Positions 36,136-44,188 of a stretch of 64,000 bases of DNA are shown here, one piece after another. The position numbers were made by a program, and so were the translations under genes. The DNA is from Micromonospora sp. WMMD882. GTDB lineage: Bacteria; Actinomycetota; Actinomycetes; Mycobacteriales; Micromonosporaceae. Each line of letters starts with the position of its first letter. Position 1 is the stretch's first letter. Below the pieces are notes generated by a model, which saw nothing but the letters and a program-made list of their open reading frames with translations, had not been told where the DNA came from and searched no databases. The stretch covers positions 2,914,001 through 2,978,000 of the forward strand of contig NZ_CP114903.1 in the NCBI RefSeq assembly GCF_027497255.1, in the 5' to 3' direction.

Positions 36136-37452
36136 ATGTTGTTGAGTTTCCGCTTCGCCAACCACCGGTCCTTCCGGGACGAACAGCAACTCAACCTGAC
36201 GCCGGCCTACCGCAGCGGAGACGAGCCCGAGCCGGCCGTCCGGGTGGTCGGCATCTTCGGCGCCAACGCCTCCGGCAAGTCCAACTGTCTGCACGCCCTG
36301 TCGTTCATGCGCCGGTTGGTGCTCTCCTCCGACCGCGAGGTCGAGCCGGGTTTGGGCATCGTCCGCGAGCCGTTCCGGCTCACGACGGACTCGCTCGAAG
36401 AGCCGTCGCACTACGTCGTCGACCTCAACCTGAACGGCGTCCGGCACACCTACGGTTTCGCCGTGGACAATGACGGCGTTGCCGAGGAGTGGCTCTACCA
36501 CTACCCGCGGAAGCGCCGGCGGCGCGTCTTCGAACGCACCCGCGACTCGTACGCGTGGGGGGAGGACACCGGCCAGCGCATCCTGCTCGAACGGATCGCC
36601 GAGGTCACCGCCTCCACCGCTCTGTTCCTCTCCACCGTCGCCCGCTTCGGCCATGGTCCCCCGGCCGCGACCGACGAGCCACCGCACGGCGTCTACCGCT
36701 GGTTCCGTGACATCTACGGCCGCGAGAACCCCGGCCTCCGGCCCACCAACGCTCTCGGGTTGGACTGGCCCGACAGCGGACCCAGCAGACGGGTGGTGGT
36801 CGAGCTTCTTCGTGCGGCGGACGTCGGGATCGTCGATGTCGTTGCGTCGACGAGCGTTCCCCTGGATGAGCCACCGTGGCCTCCCCCGTCGTCCGTGATC
36901 AGGTCCAGCATGCACACCAGGTTGCGTCAGGCCAGCGAGCGAGCGTTACGGAAGAGGCTGAGGTTCGCCCACCAGGGACCAGCAGGGGAAGTGCTCTTCG
37001 AGCTTGCCGAGGAGTCGACGGGCACTCAACAGCTACTCGGGCTCGCCATCGAGGCGGCCGAGGTGTTGAGCAGTGGCGGCACCATGTGCGTTGACGAGAT
37101 CGACGCCAGCCTGCACCCGTTGCTCACCGCGAAGCTCGTCGGGCTCTTCCAGAGCGTGGCGTCGAACCCGCGTCACAGTCAGCTCATCTTCACCAGTCAC
37201 GACGCCGCCCTGCTCGGCACCATCGACACCGAGGAGATCCTGCGGCGGGACGAGATCTGGTTCACCGAGAAGGACGCCGACGGCGCGTCCACGCTCTACC
37301 CGCTGACGGATTTCAAGCCCCGCAAGGATGGCGAGAACCGGCAGCGCCGCTATCTGAACGGCAACTACGGCGCGGTGCCGGACCTGTCGACGTACCTGTT
37401 CGAGCAGGCCCTGGCAGCACGGAGACAGGTGGATGACGAAGCGACGAGCTGA
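36136..37452 (+). CDS. AAA-ATPase of an AbiL/RloA-like defence pair
   Basis: 438 residues, ATG 36136 with GAGGG upstream. ABC/OLD-like ATPase: N-terminal FRFANHRSFRDEQQLNL, Walker A GANASGKSN (about residues 42-50), a signature-like region ESTGTQQLLGLA, Walker B CVDEIDASLHP, and switch His in FTSHDAALLG. This is the RloA/AbiLi layout: an ATPase followed by an RloB protein, overlapping by 20 bases. Codon use is less extreme in GC than the neighbours. The 442-base gap before it holds the DUF397 tail and palindromes, with no intact gene. Confidence 0.85.
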   Translation: MLLSFRFANHRSFRDEQQLNLTPAYRSGDEPEPAVRVVGIFGANASGKSNCLHALSFMRRLVLSSDREVEPGLGIVREPFRLTTDSLEEPSHYVVDLNLNGVRHTYGFAVDNDGVAEEWLYHYPRKRRRRVFERTRDSYAWGEDTGQRILLERIAEVTASTALFLSTVARFGHGPPAATDEPPHGVYRWFRDIYGRENPGLRPTNALGLDWPDSGPSRRVVVELLRAADVGIVDVVASTSVPLDEPPWPPPSSVIRSSMHTRLRQASERALRKRLRFAHQGPAGEVLFELAEESTGTQQLLGLAIEAAEVLSSGGTMCVDEIDASLHPLLTAKLVGLFQSVASNPRHSQLIFTSHDAALLGTIDTEEILRRDEIWFTEKDADGASTLYPLTDFKPRKDGENRQRRYLNGNYGAVPDLSTYLFEQALAARRQVDDEATS

Positions 37453-38026
37453 CCCCTCCAGCACCGGCCGCACCCGCACCGCCCGGGAAACCGATCTCCG
37501 CCGCAGGCCCGGCGTCCGGGAACAGCGCAAGACGGTGCTCGCCGTGACCAACGGGGAGTCCACGGAACGCGCCTACCTTGAGGCGCTCCGCCTGGAGCCG
37601 TGGCTCCGGCAGCGCCTGGTCGTGGTCGTCGAGAAGGGATCACCCGTCGACGCGGTACGCGCCGCCGCCCGCCGCCGCGACGACAACGACTTCGACCAGG
37701 CGTACGTGGTCTGCGACGTGGACCAGTATCCGGTCGCCCCGCCGACGAACGAGGCACGGACGCACGACGTCAGCCTGCTCTGGTCGAACCCCTGCTTCGA
37801 GGTGTGGCTGATCCTGCACCACGTCGGCTGTTCCCATCTGGACAACGCCAGGAAGGCCAGGGATCTGTTGCGGCGTCATGTCAAGGACTGGGACAAGACG
37901 AAGTTACGATTCGACGACTTCCGCGAAGGCGTCACGGACGCTGTCGGTCGGGCCCAGAAGCTCGGGGCGCCACCGGACGCCAACCCCTCGACCGGCGTCT
38001 GGCAACTGGTCGACGCGCTACGTTGA
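37433..38026 (+). CDS. RloB-family protein (AbiLii-like)
   Basis: 197 residues, ATG 37433 inside the ATPase gene. RloB hallmarks: TNGESTERAYLEAL (about 42-55), VVCDVDQY (acidic TOPRIM-like site, about 96-103), LWSNPCFEVWLILHHVG (about 118-134). Together with the upstream ATPase it matches the RloAB/AbiL two-gene abortive-infection type, where RloB is the presumed nuclease-like effector. Function in this organism is inferred from family and gene order only. Confidence 0.85.
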   Translation: MTKRRADPSSTGRTRTARETDLRRRPGVREQRKTVLAVTNGESTERAYLEALRLEPWLRQRLVVVVEKGSPVDAVRAAARRRDDNDFDQAYVVCDVDQYPVAPPTNEARTHDVSLLWSNPCFEVWLILHHVGCSHLDNARKARDLLRRHVKDWDKTKLRFDDFREGVTDAVGRAQKLGAPPDANPSTGVWQLVDALR

Positions 38027-38108
38027 CGGGTCAAGGCGGCGCCCCGGTCGCCGTACGCGACCCGACCGGCCCCTGTCCTCACCTTCACCCCCACTTGATC
38101 CACTCCAC

Positions 38109-38158
38109 TTCACGGATGTAGGGGCATCAGCCCGACCCGAAACCCCTACATCCGTGAA
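38109..38158. repeat. DUF397-associated palindrome, copy 3
   Basis: Arms TTCACGGATGTAGGGGC (38109-38125) and ACCCCTACATCCGTGAA (38142-38158), preceded by CTTGATCCACTCCAC as in copy 1. Just before it (about 38048-38095) is another piece of DUF397 3' sequence. It forms the right border of the ATPase/RloB cassette. Confidence 0.9.
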
Positions 38159-38202
38159 ACGGCGCACGACAAGATCACCCAGCGGTGCGGCGCGGCCTCG
38201 CG

Positions 38203-38571
38203 TCACGCGTGGCGAGCCCTGGTCGCCGTACCCCGGGCGGTTTCCGCCGGGTAGCGGCGGGCGGCCTCGGCGAGCTTGTCGGTGGCCGCCTCGACCAGGT
38301 CGACGCCGAGCAGGTCGGCCAGCCGGGTCAGGTAGATCACCACGTCGCCGAGCTCGGCGCGGACCCGGGCCCCGTGCTCCGGGTCGGTCATCACCCGGGC
38401 CGACTCGTCCGGGGTCAGCCACTGGAACTCGGCCAGCAGTTCCCCCACCTCGCCGGCCAGCGCCATGGCGAGGTTCTTCGGGGTGTGGAACTGCTGCCAG
38501 TCCCGTTCCTCCGCGAAGTGTCGCAGCGTCTCGGCAAGCCCGGCCAACCCGGTGTCACCACCACTCGTCAT
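38203..38571 (-). CDS. MazG-like nucleotide pyrophosphohydrolase
   Basis: 122 residues. Small all-alpha NTP-PPase of the dCTPase/RS21-C6 type: HTPKNLAMALAGEVGELLAE (metal-binding ExxE), FQWLTPDESARV, and ELGDVVIYLTRLADLLGVDL (ExxD). It cleaves non-canonical or excess dNTPs to NMP and PPi. ATG 38571. The gene lies outside palindrome copy 3, so it is chromosomal background, not part of the ATPase/RloB cassette. Confidence 0.9.
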   Translation of the reverse strand: MTSGGDTGLAGLAETLRHFAEERDWQQFHTPKNLAMALAGEVGELLAEFQWLTPDESARVMTDPEHGARVRAELGDVVIYLTRLADLLGVDLVEAATDKLAEAARRYPAETARGTATRARHA

Positions 38572-38629
38572 GGGCTCCGACCCTAGTGCCGTCCGTAGGG
38601 CACGCGTTCCGCCGGGCGTCGGGCCGGCG

Positions 38630-39289
38630 TCACGCCGCCGTCGTCACCGACCAGCGGCGGGCCAGGGCCGTTGCGGCGAGGAACGCCGCGAGGACGAGCG
38701 CCGCCTCGGCCCCGATCACCAGCGGGGTGAGCGGGAACTCCAGCGACCAGCCGAGCACGACGGCGGCGGCGACGCCGGCCGCCAGGGCGGGTGGCAGCAG
38801 CAGGGCCATCCGGGTCGCGGTGTGCCGGATCCGGGGCGTGTCCCGGAGGGCGACGCGCACGGCGAGGACGGCCCCGGCGACGACGACCGCCGCGACGCCG
38901 CCGTAGAAGACGCCGGCGGCGAGCCACACCGGCACGCGGACGTCCGGAGGCAGGTCGAACAGCGCCACGAACGCGTAGTGCAGGCCGCTGGCCAGGACGG
39001 AGCCCGCGACGAGGGCGAGCAGCGCGCCGGCGCTGGCGGTGGCGAGCACGTGGCCGTACCGGGGTGGGGTCACGTCCATGCCGGCTTCCTCGGCGACCCG
39101 CAGGGCGAACGCGGCGCGGTCGGCGCCGAGCAGCTCGGCGGGGTCGAGCCCGTCGGCGGCTGCCGCCTCCAACTCGGCGCGCAGGTCGGCGACGAGGGTG
39201 ACCCGGTCGTCGGGGCGGATGCCGAGGGCCCGCCATTCGCGGTCCGCCGTGGTGAGCAGACGGTCAACTGCCTGTGTGGGCGTGCTCAT
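38630..39289 (-). CDS. membrane protein paired with a PadR regulator
   Basis: 219 residues, start ATG 39289 inside the 3' end of the padR gene (26-base overlap). A cytoplasmic N-terminal domain of about 70 residues (DRLLTTADREWRALGIRPDD, LRAELEAAAADG) resembles HAAS-type domains that accompany PadR regulators. Four or so membrane helices follow (ASAGALLALVAGSVLASGL, VWLAAGVFYGGVAAVVVAGA, LLLPPALAAGVAAAVVLGW, LVIGAEAALVLAAFLAATAL). Likely coregulated with, or controlled by, the PadR protein. Confidence 0.85.
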   Translation of the reverse strand: MSTPTQAVDRLLTTADREWRALGIRPDDRVTLVADLRAELEAAAADGLDPAELLGADRAAFALRVAEEAGMDVTPPRYGHVLATASAGALLALVAGSVLASGLHYAFVALFDLPPDVRVPVWLAAGVFYGGVAAVVVAGAVLAVRVALRDTPRIRHTATRMALLLPPALAAGVAAAVVLGWSLEFPLTPLVIGAEAALVLAAFLAATALARRWSVTTAA

Positions 39290-39665
39290 GGTCGTCTCCT
39301 GGTTTCGGGGGCCGGGCGGCGAGGGTCCCGTTCACGACGCCCGCGAACTGGAACCACTGCGCACGCCAGGCGCGCAGCCGGTCGTGGCCGGTGTCGGTGA
39401 GCCGGTAGACCTTGCGGGGCGGCCCGTTGGGGCTGGGTTGCCGGGCGTTGGCGACCAGCCCCAACCGGTGCAGTCGGGTGATCAGCGGGTAGACGGTGCC
39501 GTAGCTGACCGGGCCGAATCCGGCGGTGTCGAGCCGGTGGACCAGCTCGTAGCCGTGCGCCGGCTCGGCGGCGAGCAGCGCCAGCAGGCACATGTCCAGG
39601 CAGCCGCGCAGGAGCTGGGCCTGCCGCTCGGCCGAATCGTCCACCCCACCCGCCGTCGCTATCAT
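39264..39665 (-). CDS. PadR-family transcriptional regulator
   Basis: 133 residues from ATG 39665 (an ATG at 39674 in frame is the alternative). Winged HTH: QLLRGCLDMCLLALLAAEPA, HGYELVHRLDTAGFGPVSYG, TVYPLITRLHRLGLVANARQ and RKVYRLTDTGHDRLRAW. The gene overlaps the membrane-protein gene it probably regulates. A 19-base palindrome overlaps its start, suggesting autoregulation. Confidence 0.92.
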   Translation of the reverse strand: MIATAGGVDDSAERQAQLLRGCLDMCLLALLAAEPAHGYELVHRLDTAGFGPVSYGTVYPLITRLHRLGLVANARQPSPNGPPRKVYRLTDTGHDRLRAWRAQWFQFAGVVNGTLAARPPKPGDDHEHAHTGS

Positions 39666-39672
39666 GCGACAC

Positions 39673-39691
39673 ATAATACGGCCGGTACTAT
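39673..39691. promoter_or_regulatory. probable PadR operator
   Basis: ATAATAC-GGCCG-GTACTAT on the plus strand is a palindrome with one mismatch covering the upstream ATG and the bases just before it. An extra TACTA...TAGTA pair follows to about 39705. Small AT-rich palindromes at PadR promoters are typical operators. Confidence 0.55.
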
Positions 39692-39768
39692 GCGCCGTCT
39701 AGTAGTGGGAGGTGAAGAAGGGCCTCCTCCTGGGCGCGCAGCGTCCGGAGGAGGCCCTTCCGCGCCAC

Positions 39769-42228
39769 TCAGTTGACCGCGCGCAGCACCGGGCGGGTGG
39801 TGAGGGCGTTCGGGTCGAGCGGGCGTCGGGCGTGCACGGTGAAGGTCACCGACTCGCCGGGCAGCAGGGTGACCAGGGCCCGGTCCACCTCGGCGGCCGG
39901 GTCCAGGCGGTCCGCCGCCAGCACCAGGTCGCGGAGGATGGTGCGGGCGGTGACCTGGACGCGTACGCCGTCGTCGAACGACGTGACGGTGGCGTCGTAG
40001 GCCGACGGCGGCCAGGGGACGTCCCTGTCCTCGGCGAAGAACCACAGGGCCCGCTCGGCGGTGTCGCCGGCCTCGGCGACCAGCAGCTCCCGGGCGGCGT
40101 CCCCGGGCGACGCCAGCTCCGGCGGCAACGGCAACTCCACCACCGCGTGCGGCGGCACATTCAGGTCGTACGCCGTCTTCGCCTGGAGGTCGCCGGTGAG
40201 GGCGTGCCGGGTGACGGTGGCGGTGGCCCGCCACGGCCTACCGCCGTCGTTGACCGCCACCAGGGCCAGCCCGCCGGCGCGGGGCTGCACGGTCAGCAGC
40301 CGGTCGGCGTACGCGTGGCGCAGCGCGTACCACAGGGGTTTGCGCCGGCCGTCGCCGTCCACGGCGGACCAGGAGGTGACCGGCCAGCAGTCGTTGAGCT
40401 GCCAGACGATCGTGCCCATGCAGACGCCCCGGTGGGCGCGGAAGTGCTCCACCCCGAGCGCGATGGCCCGCGCCTGGTTGACCTGCGTCAGGTAGTGCCA
40501 CTCGTCGAAGTCGGCCGGGGCGGGCAGGTGCGCGTCCAGCCCGCGCCGGAGCTTCAGGTCACCGTCGGCGGCCTTCTGGTGGTGGGCCATGCCGGGCGAG
40601 TCCGGGGCGAGCGGCTCGTCCGACAACGCCCGACGCAGCGTCGCGTACGCGGGCGGCGCCTGGTAGCCGAACTCGGCCACGAACCGGGGCACGTACTCCC
40701 GGTACCTGGTGTAGTCGTCGGTGTTCCAGACGTCCCAGATGTGCGTGGTGCCGTGCGCCAGGTCGTTCGGGTGGATCTCCTCGCGGCCCGACCACGGGCT
40801 GCCCGGCCAGTACGGGCGGGTCGGGTCCAGCTCGGCGACGACCGCGGGCAGCAGGTCGAGGTAGTAGCCCCGCCCCCAGGTGCGCCCGGCGAGCGCCTCC
40901 TGCCAGTCCCAGTCGTGCCAGCCCCAGATGTTCTCGTTGTTGCCGGTCCACAGCGCCAGCGACGGGTGGCCGGCGAGCCGGGTCACCTGCTCGCGCGCCT
41001 CCGCCTCGACCTCGCTCCGGAACGGCGCCTCCTCCGGGTACGCCGCGCAGGCGAAGAGGAAGTCCTGCTGGACGAGGAGACCGTGCTCGTCGGCGAGGTC
41101 GTAGAAGTCGTCGGACTCGTACCGGCCGCCGCCCCAAACGCGCAGCAGGTTGACGTTGGCGTCGGTCGCCTGCCCGAACCGGTGGGCCAGCCGGTCCCGG
41201 GTGACCCGGTGGGGGAAGACGTCGTCGGGGATCCAGTTGACGCCCCGGACGAAGACCGGCACGTCGTTGACGACCAGGGCGAACGCCGAGCCGTACGGGT
41301 CGGGGGTGGTGTCCAGCCGGACCGTCCGGAAGCCGATCCGCCGGGCGTGGCCGTCCAGCGGCGTGCCGTCGGCGTCGAGCAGGGACACGGCCAGGTCGTA
41401 GCGGTGCTGGTCGCCGTACCCCCGGGGCCACCACAGCTCGGGGTCGTCGACGGTGACGGTGAGCACGGCCGTGCGCTCCCCGGCCGCGACGACCGCCTCG
41501 GCGGTCGAGCCGCCGACGGCGGCCCGCACCACGAGCGGTACGTCGGAGGTCCGTTCGACCGCCACGTGCAGCTCGACGACGCCGACGCCGTCGGCGACGG
41601 TGACCAGCGGGCGCGCCTGGGCCAGCCGGGCGGTGGACCAGGCGTGCAGGCCGATGTCCTGCCAGATCCCGGCGGTGACCAGGGTGGGGCCCCAGTCCCA
41701 GCCGAAGTTGCAGGCCATCTTGCGGATGAACTGGAACGGCTCCGGGTACGCGTTGGGCCGGTCGCCGAGCCGGTCCCGGTGCGCCTCGGCGTACCGGTAG
41801 GCGGAGTCGAACCGGACCGCGAGGTGGTTGCCCTGGTCGCGCAGCAGCGCCCCGACGTCGAACCGGTGGCCGCGGTGCATGTTCTCGGTACGGCCGATCA
41901 CGACGCCGTTGAGGGTGAGCGTGGCGACCGTGTCCAGCCCGGCGCAGGCCAGGTCGATCCGGTCGGGCGTCCCCGGCGGTCGGTCGAAGGTGGTCTCGTA
42001 CACCCAGTCGGTCCGGCCGATCCAGGCCAGCCCGGTCTCGTTGTCGTCGAGGTACGGGTCGGGGATCAGACCGGCGGCCAGCAGGTCGGTGTGCACGCAG
42101 CCGGGGACGGTGGCGGGGACGGTCGCGCCCGCCACCGTCGCGGGAACCTGCGGGTGGGGTACCACCCGCAGGGTCCAGCCGTCGTGCAGGGCGTTCCAGG
42201 TCGAAGCTCCCCCGTGTGGCTCGCTCAA
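39769..42228 (-). CDS. beta-mannosidase, GH2 family
   Basis: 819 residues from TTG 42228, which overlaps the permease stop (TTGA). Hydrolyses beta-mannosides. N-terminal GH2 sugar-binding domain with FIRKMACNFGWDWGP (about 145), a beta-mannosidase hallmark, acid/base Glu in WTGNNENIWGWHDWDW, and nucleophile Glu in FVAEFGYQAPP. It lacks a signal peptide, so it acts in the cytoplasm on imported oligosaccharides. It is the last gene of the binding protein-permease-permease operon, and only 94 bases from the divergent padR gene's upstream region. Confidence 0.93.
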   Translation of the reverse strand: MSEPHGGASTWNALHDGWTLRVVPHPQVPATVAGATVPATVPGCVHTDLLAAGLIPDPYLDDNETGLAWIGRTDWVYETTFDRPPGTPDRIDLACAGLDTVATLTLNGVVIGRTENMHRGHRFDVGALLRDQGNHLAVRFDSAYRYAEAHRDRLGDRPNAYPEPFQFIRKMACNFGWDWGPTLVTAGIWQDIGLHAWSTARLAQARPLVTVADGVGVVELHVAVERTSDVPLVVRAAVGGSTAEAVVAAGERTAVLTVTVDDPELWWPRGYGDQHRYDLAVSLLDADGTPLDGHARRIGFRTVRLDTTPDPYGSAFALVVNDVPVFVRGVNWIPDDVFPHRVTRDRLAHRFGQATDANVNLLRVWGGGRYESDDFYDLADEHGLLVQQDFLFACAAYPEEAPFRSEVEAEAREQVTRLAGHPSLALWTGNNENIWGWHDWDWQEALAGRTWGRGYYLDLLPAVVAELDPTRPYWPGSPWSGREEIHPNDLAHGTTHIWDVWNTDDYTRYREYVPRFVAEFGYQAPPAYATLRRALSDEPLAPDSPGMAHHQKAADGDLKLRRGLDAHLPAPADFDEWHYLTQVNQARAIALGVEHFRAHRGVCMGTIVWQLNDCWPVTSWSAVDGDGRRKPLWYALRHAYADRLLTVQPRAGGLALVAVNDGGRPWRATATVTRHALTGDLQAKTAYDLNVPPHAVVELPLPPELASPGDAARELLVAEAGDTAERALWFFAEDRDVPWPPSAYDATVTSFDDGVRVQVTARTILRDLVLAADRLDPAAEVDRALVTLLPGESVTFTVHARRPLDPNALTTRPVLRAVN

Positions 42229-43109
42229 GATTTCACCGCGCCTTCCATGATTCCGCGGACGATCTGTCGGCCGCCGATGACCAGCATCACCAGCAGCGGC
42301 AGGGTGGCGACCAGCGCGCCGGCCAGCACCCGCCGGTACAGCACGTAGTTGCCGCTGGCCAGGTCGGACAGGGCGACCATCGAGGTCGGGTAGTCGGTGC
42401 CGCCCAGCGTGATCAGCGGCCACTGGAACTCGTTCCAGGTGGCGACGAAGGTGAGCAGGCCGAGCACGGCCATCGCCGGGCGGACCGCCGGCACGACCAC
42501 GCTCCAGAAGATCCGCATGGTGGTGGCCCCGTCGATCCGGGCCGCCTCGACCAGCTCGTCGGGCACCGCGTCCAGGATGAACTGCCGCATGTAGAACACC
42601 CCGAACGCGGTGACCAGACCGGGCACGATCACCGCGAGCAGGGTGCCGTTCCACCCGCCCTCACCGGGCAGGTACCCCATCAGGATGTAGAGGGCGACCA
42701 CGCCGAGCTGGTTCGGCACGGTCATGGTCAGGATCACCATGATCATCAGCGCGTTGCGGCCCTTGAAGCGCAGCTTGGCGAAGGCGAACCCGGCCAGCGC
42801 GCAGAAGAACAGCACCGAGGCGGTCACCACGGACGACACGATCACGCTGTTGCCGAGCGACTGGAGGAAGAAGACGTCCTGCATGGAGAAGACCTCCCGC
42901 AGGTTCGTCACCAGCTCCCCGCCGGGCACCACCTGCGGCGGGATCTTCGCCAGCGCCTCGTCGGTGTTCGTCGCGATCACGAACATCCAGTACAGCGGGA
43001 ACGCCGAGAACGCGATGACCACGCTCAGGAAGAGGTAGTTCCACACGCTGCCGGGGGTGCTCTGCGGCGCCCGCCCCGCCAACGCCGCGTGCCGCCGCGA
43101 GCCGCTCAT
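42225..43109 (-). CDS. sugar ABC transporter permease (MalG type)
   Basis: 294 residues, ATG 43109, overlapping the upstream permease stop (ATGA). Six helices; the EAA loop is ELVEAARIDGATTMRIFWSV (about 190-210), the usual contact for the ATPase. Second permease of the mannoside importer. Confidence 0.93.
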   Translation of the reverse strand: MSGSRRHAALAGRAPQSTPGSVWNYLFLSVVIAFSAFPLYWMFVIATNTDEALAKIPPQVVPGGELVTNLREVFSMQDVFFLQSLGNSVIVSSVVTASVLFFCALAGFAFAKLRFKGRNALMIMVILTMTVPNQLGVVALYILMGYLPGEGGWNGTLLAVIVPGLVTAFGVFYMRQFILDAVPDELVEAARIDGATTMRIFWSVVVPAVRPAMAVLGLLTFVATWNEFQWPLITLGGTDYPTSMVALSDLASGNYVLYRRVLAGALVATLPLLVMLVIGGRQIVRGIMEGAVKS

Positions 43110-44107
43110 CGCCTGCCTCCGCCCAGGCGGTTGGTGATCAGGGCGTTGACCGCCGCGACGATCAGGATGATCAGGAACAGCGCCCAGGACATCGCCGCCG
43201 CGTACCCGAGGTTGAGGTCCCGCCAGCCGACCTTGTAGATGAGCTGGGCGATGGTCTGCCACTCGCCGTCCGCGCCGCCGGTGGCCGCCGCCGAGTTCGC
43301 CTCGAAGAGCATCGGCTCGGTGAACAGTTGCAGGCCGCCGATGGTGGACAGCACCACCGTGAAGATCACCACCGGCCGGATCATCGGTACGGTGATCCGC
43401 CACAACTGCCGCCACGGGCCGGCCCCGTCGACCGCCGCCGCCTCGTACACGTCACGCGGGATGGCCTGCATCGCGGCCAGGTAGAGCAGGGCGTTGTAGC
43501 CGATCCACTTCCAGTTGACCATGGTGGCGATGGCGATCCAGGACGCCCACTTCGTGGCCCGCCAGTCGATCGGCTCGGTCTCGCCGATGCCCAGCAGCGA
43601 CAGCGCCCAGTTGGCGATGCCGGTGTCCCGGGCGAACACCACCGTGAAGATCAGCGTGGAGGCGGTCACCGGGGTGATGTACGGCAGCAGCACCCCCACC
43701 CGGAACCAGGTCTGCGCGCGCAGCTTCCGGTTCAGCAGCGACGCGACCACCAGCGCGAGCAGCAACTGCGGGACGGTGGAGAGCAGGAAGATGCCGAACG
43801 TGTTGTAGAGCGCGTTCCAGAAGTCGCCGTCGTCGACCAGGCGGGCGAAGTTGCCCAGCCCGGCCCAGCCGTCCAGGCTCGGGTCGTCGAGCCGCCAGGT
43901 GCGCAGCGCGACGACCCCGTTGAACACGATCGGGAACAGCCCGAACACCGCGAAGAGCAGGAAGAACGGGGCGATCAGCAGGTACGGCAGGTAACGCACG
44001 TCGAACCGGTACAGCCGGTCGCGCCAGGCCGACGGCGGGCGGGACCGGCCCGGGTCGGGGTCGGCGGCGGGTCGGGGCGCCGTGGGGGCGGCGCGGGTGG
44101 GGGACAT
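43106..44107 (-). CDS. sugar ABC transporter permease (MalF type)
   Basis: 333 residues from ATG 44107, with GGAGGT 7 bases upstream (GTG 44116 lies within that ribosome site and is less likely). A Pro-rich cytoplasmic start is followed by six helices; EAA loop VYEAAAVDGAGPWRQLWRIT. First permease gene of the operon, 81 bases after the binding-protein gene. Confidence 0.93.
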   Translation of the reverse strand: MSPTRAAPTAPRPAADPDPGRSRPPSAWRDRLYRFDVRYLPYLLIAPFFLLFAVFGLFPIVFNGVVALRTWRLDDPSLDGWAGLGNFARLVDDGDFWNALYNTFGIFLLSTVPQLLLALVVASLLNRKLRAQTWFRVGVLLPYITPVTASTLIFTVVFARDTGIANWALSLLGIGETEPIDWRATKWASWIAIATMVNWKWIGYNALLYLAAMQAIPRDVYEAAAVDGAGPWRQLWRITVPMIRPVVIFTVVLSTIGGLQLFTEPMLFEANSAAATGGADGEWQTIAQLIYKVGWRDLNLGYAAAMSWALFLIILIVAAVNALITNRLGGGRR

Positions 44108-44188
44108 CGGGGGCACCTCCGGGGCTCGGGGACCGCCGCCGGCCGGTGGGGACGCGCTCGCCCCACCGGCCGGTCCGTCGGCGTACGG

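Noticed and set aside
38017..38095. A second DUF397 gene after rloB
   Set aside because: Only short pieces of the 3' half are present, with no start and deletions between pieces; it is treated as part of the repeat unit.
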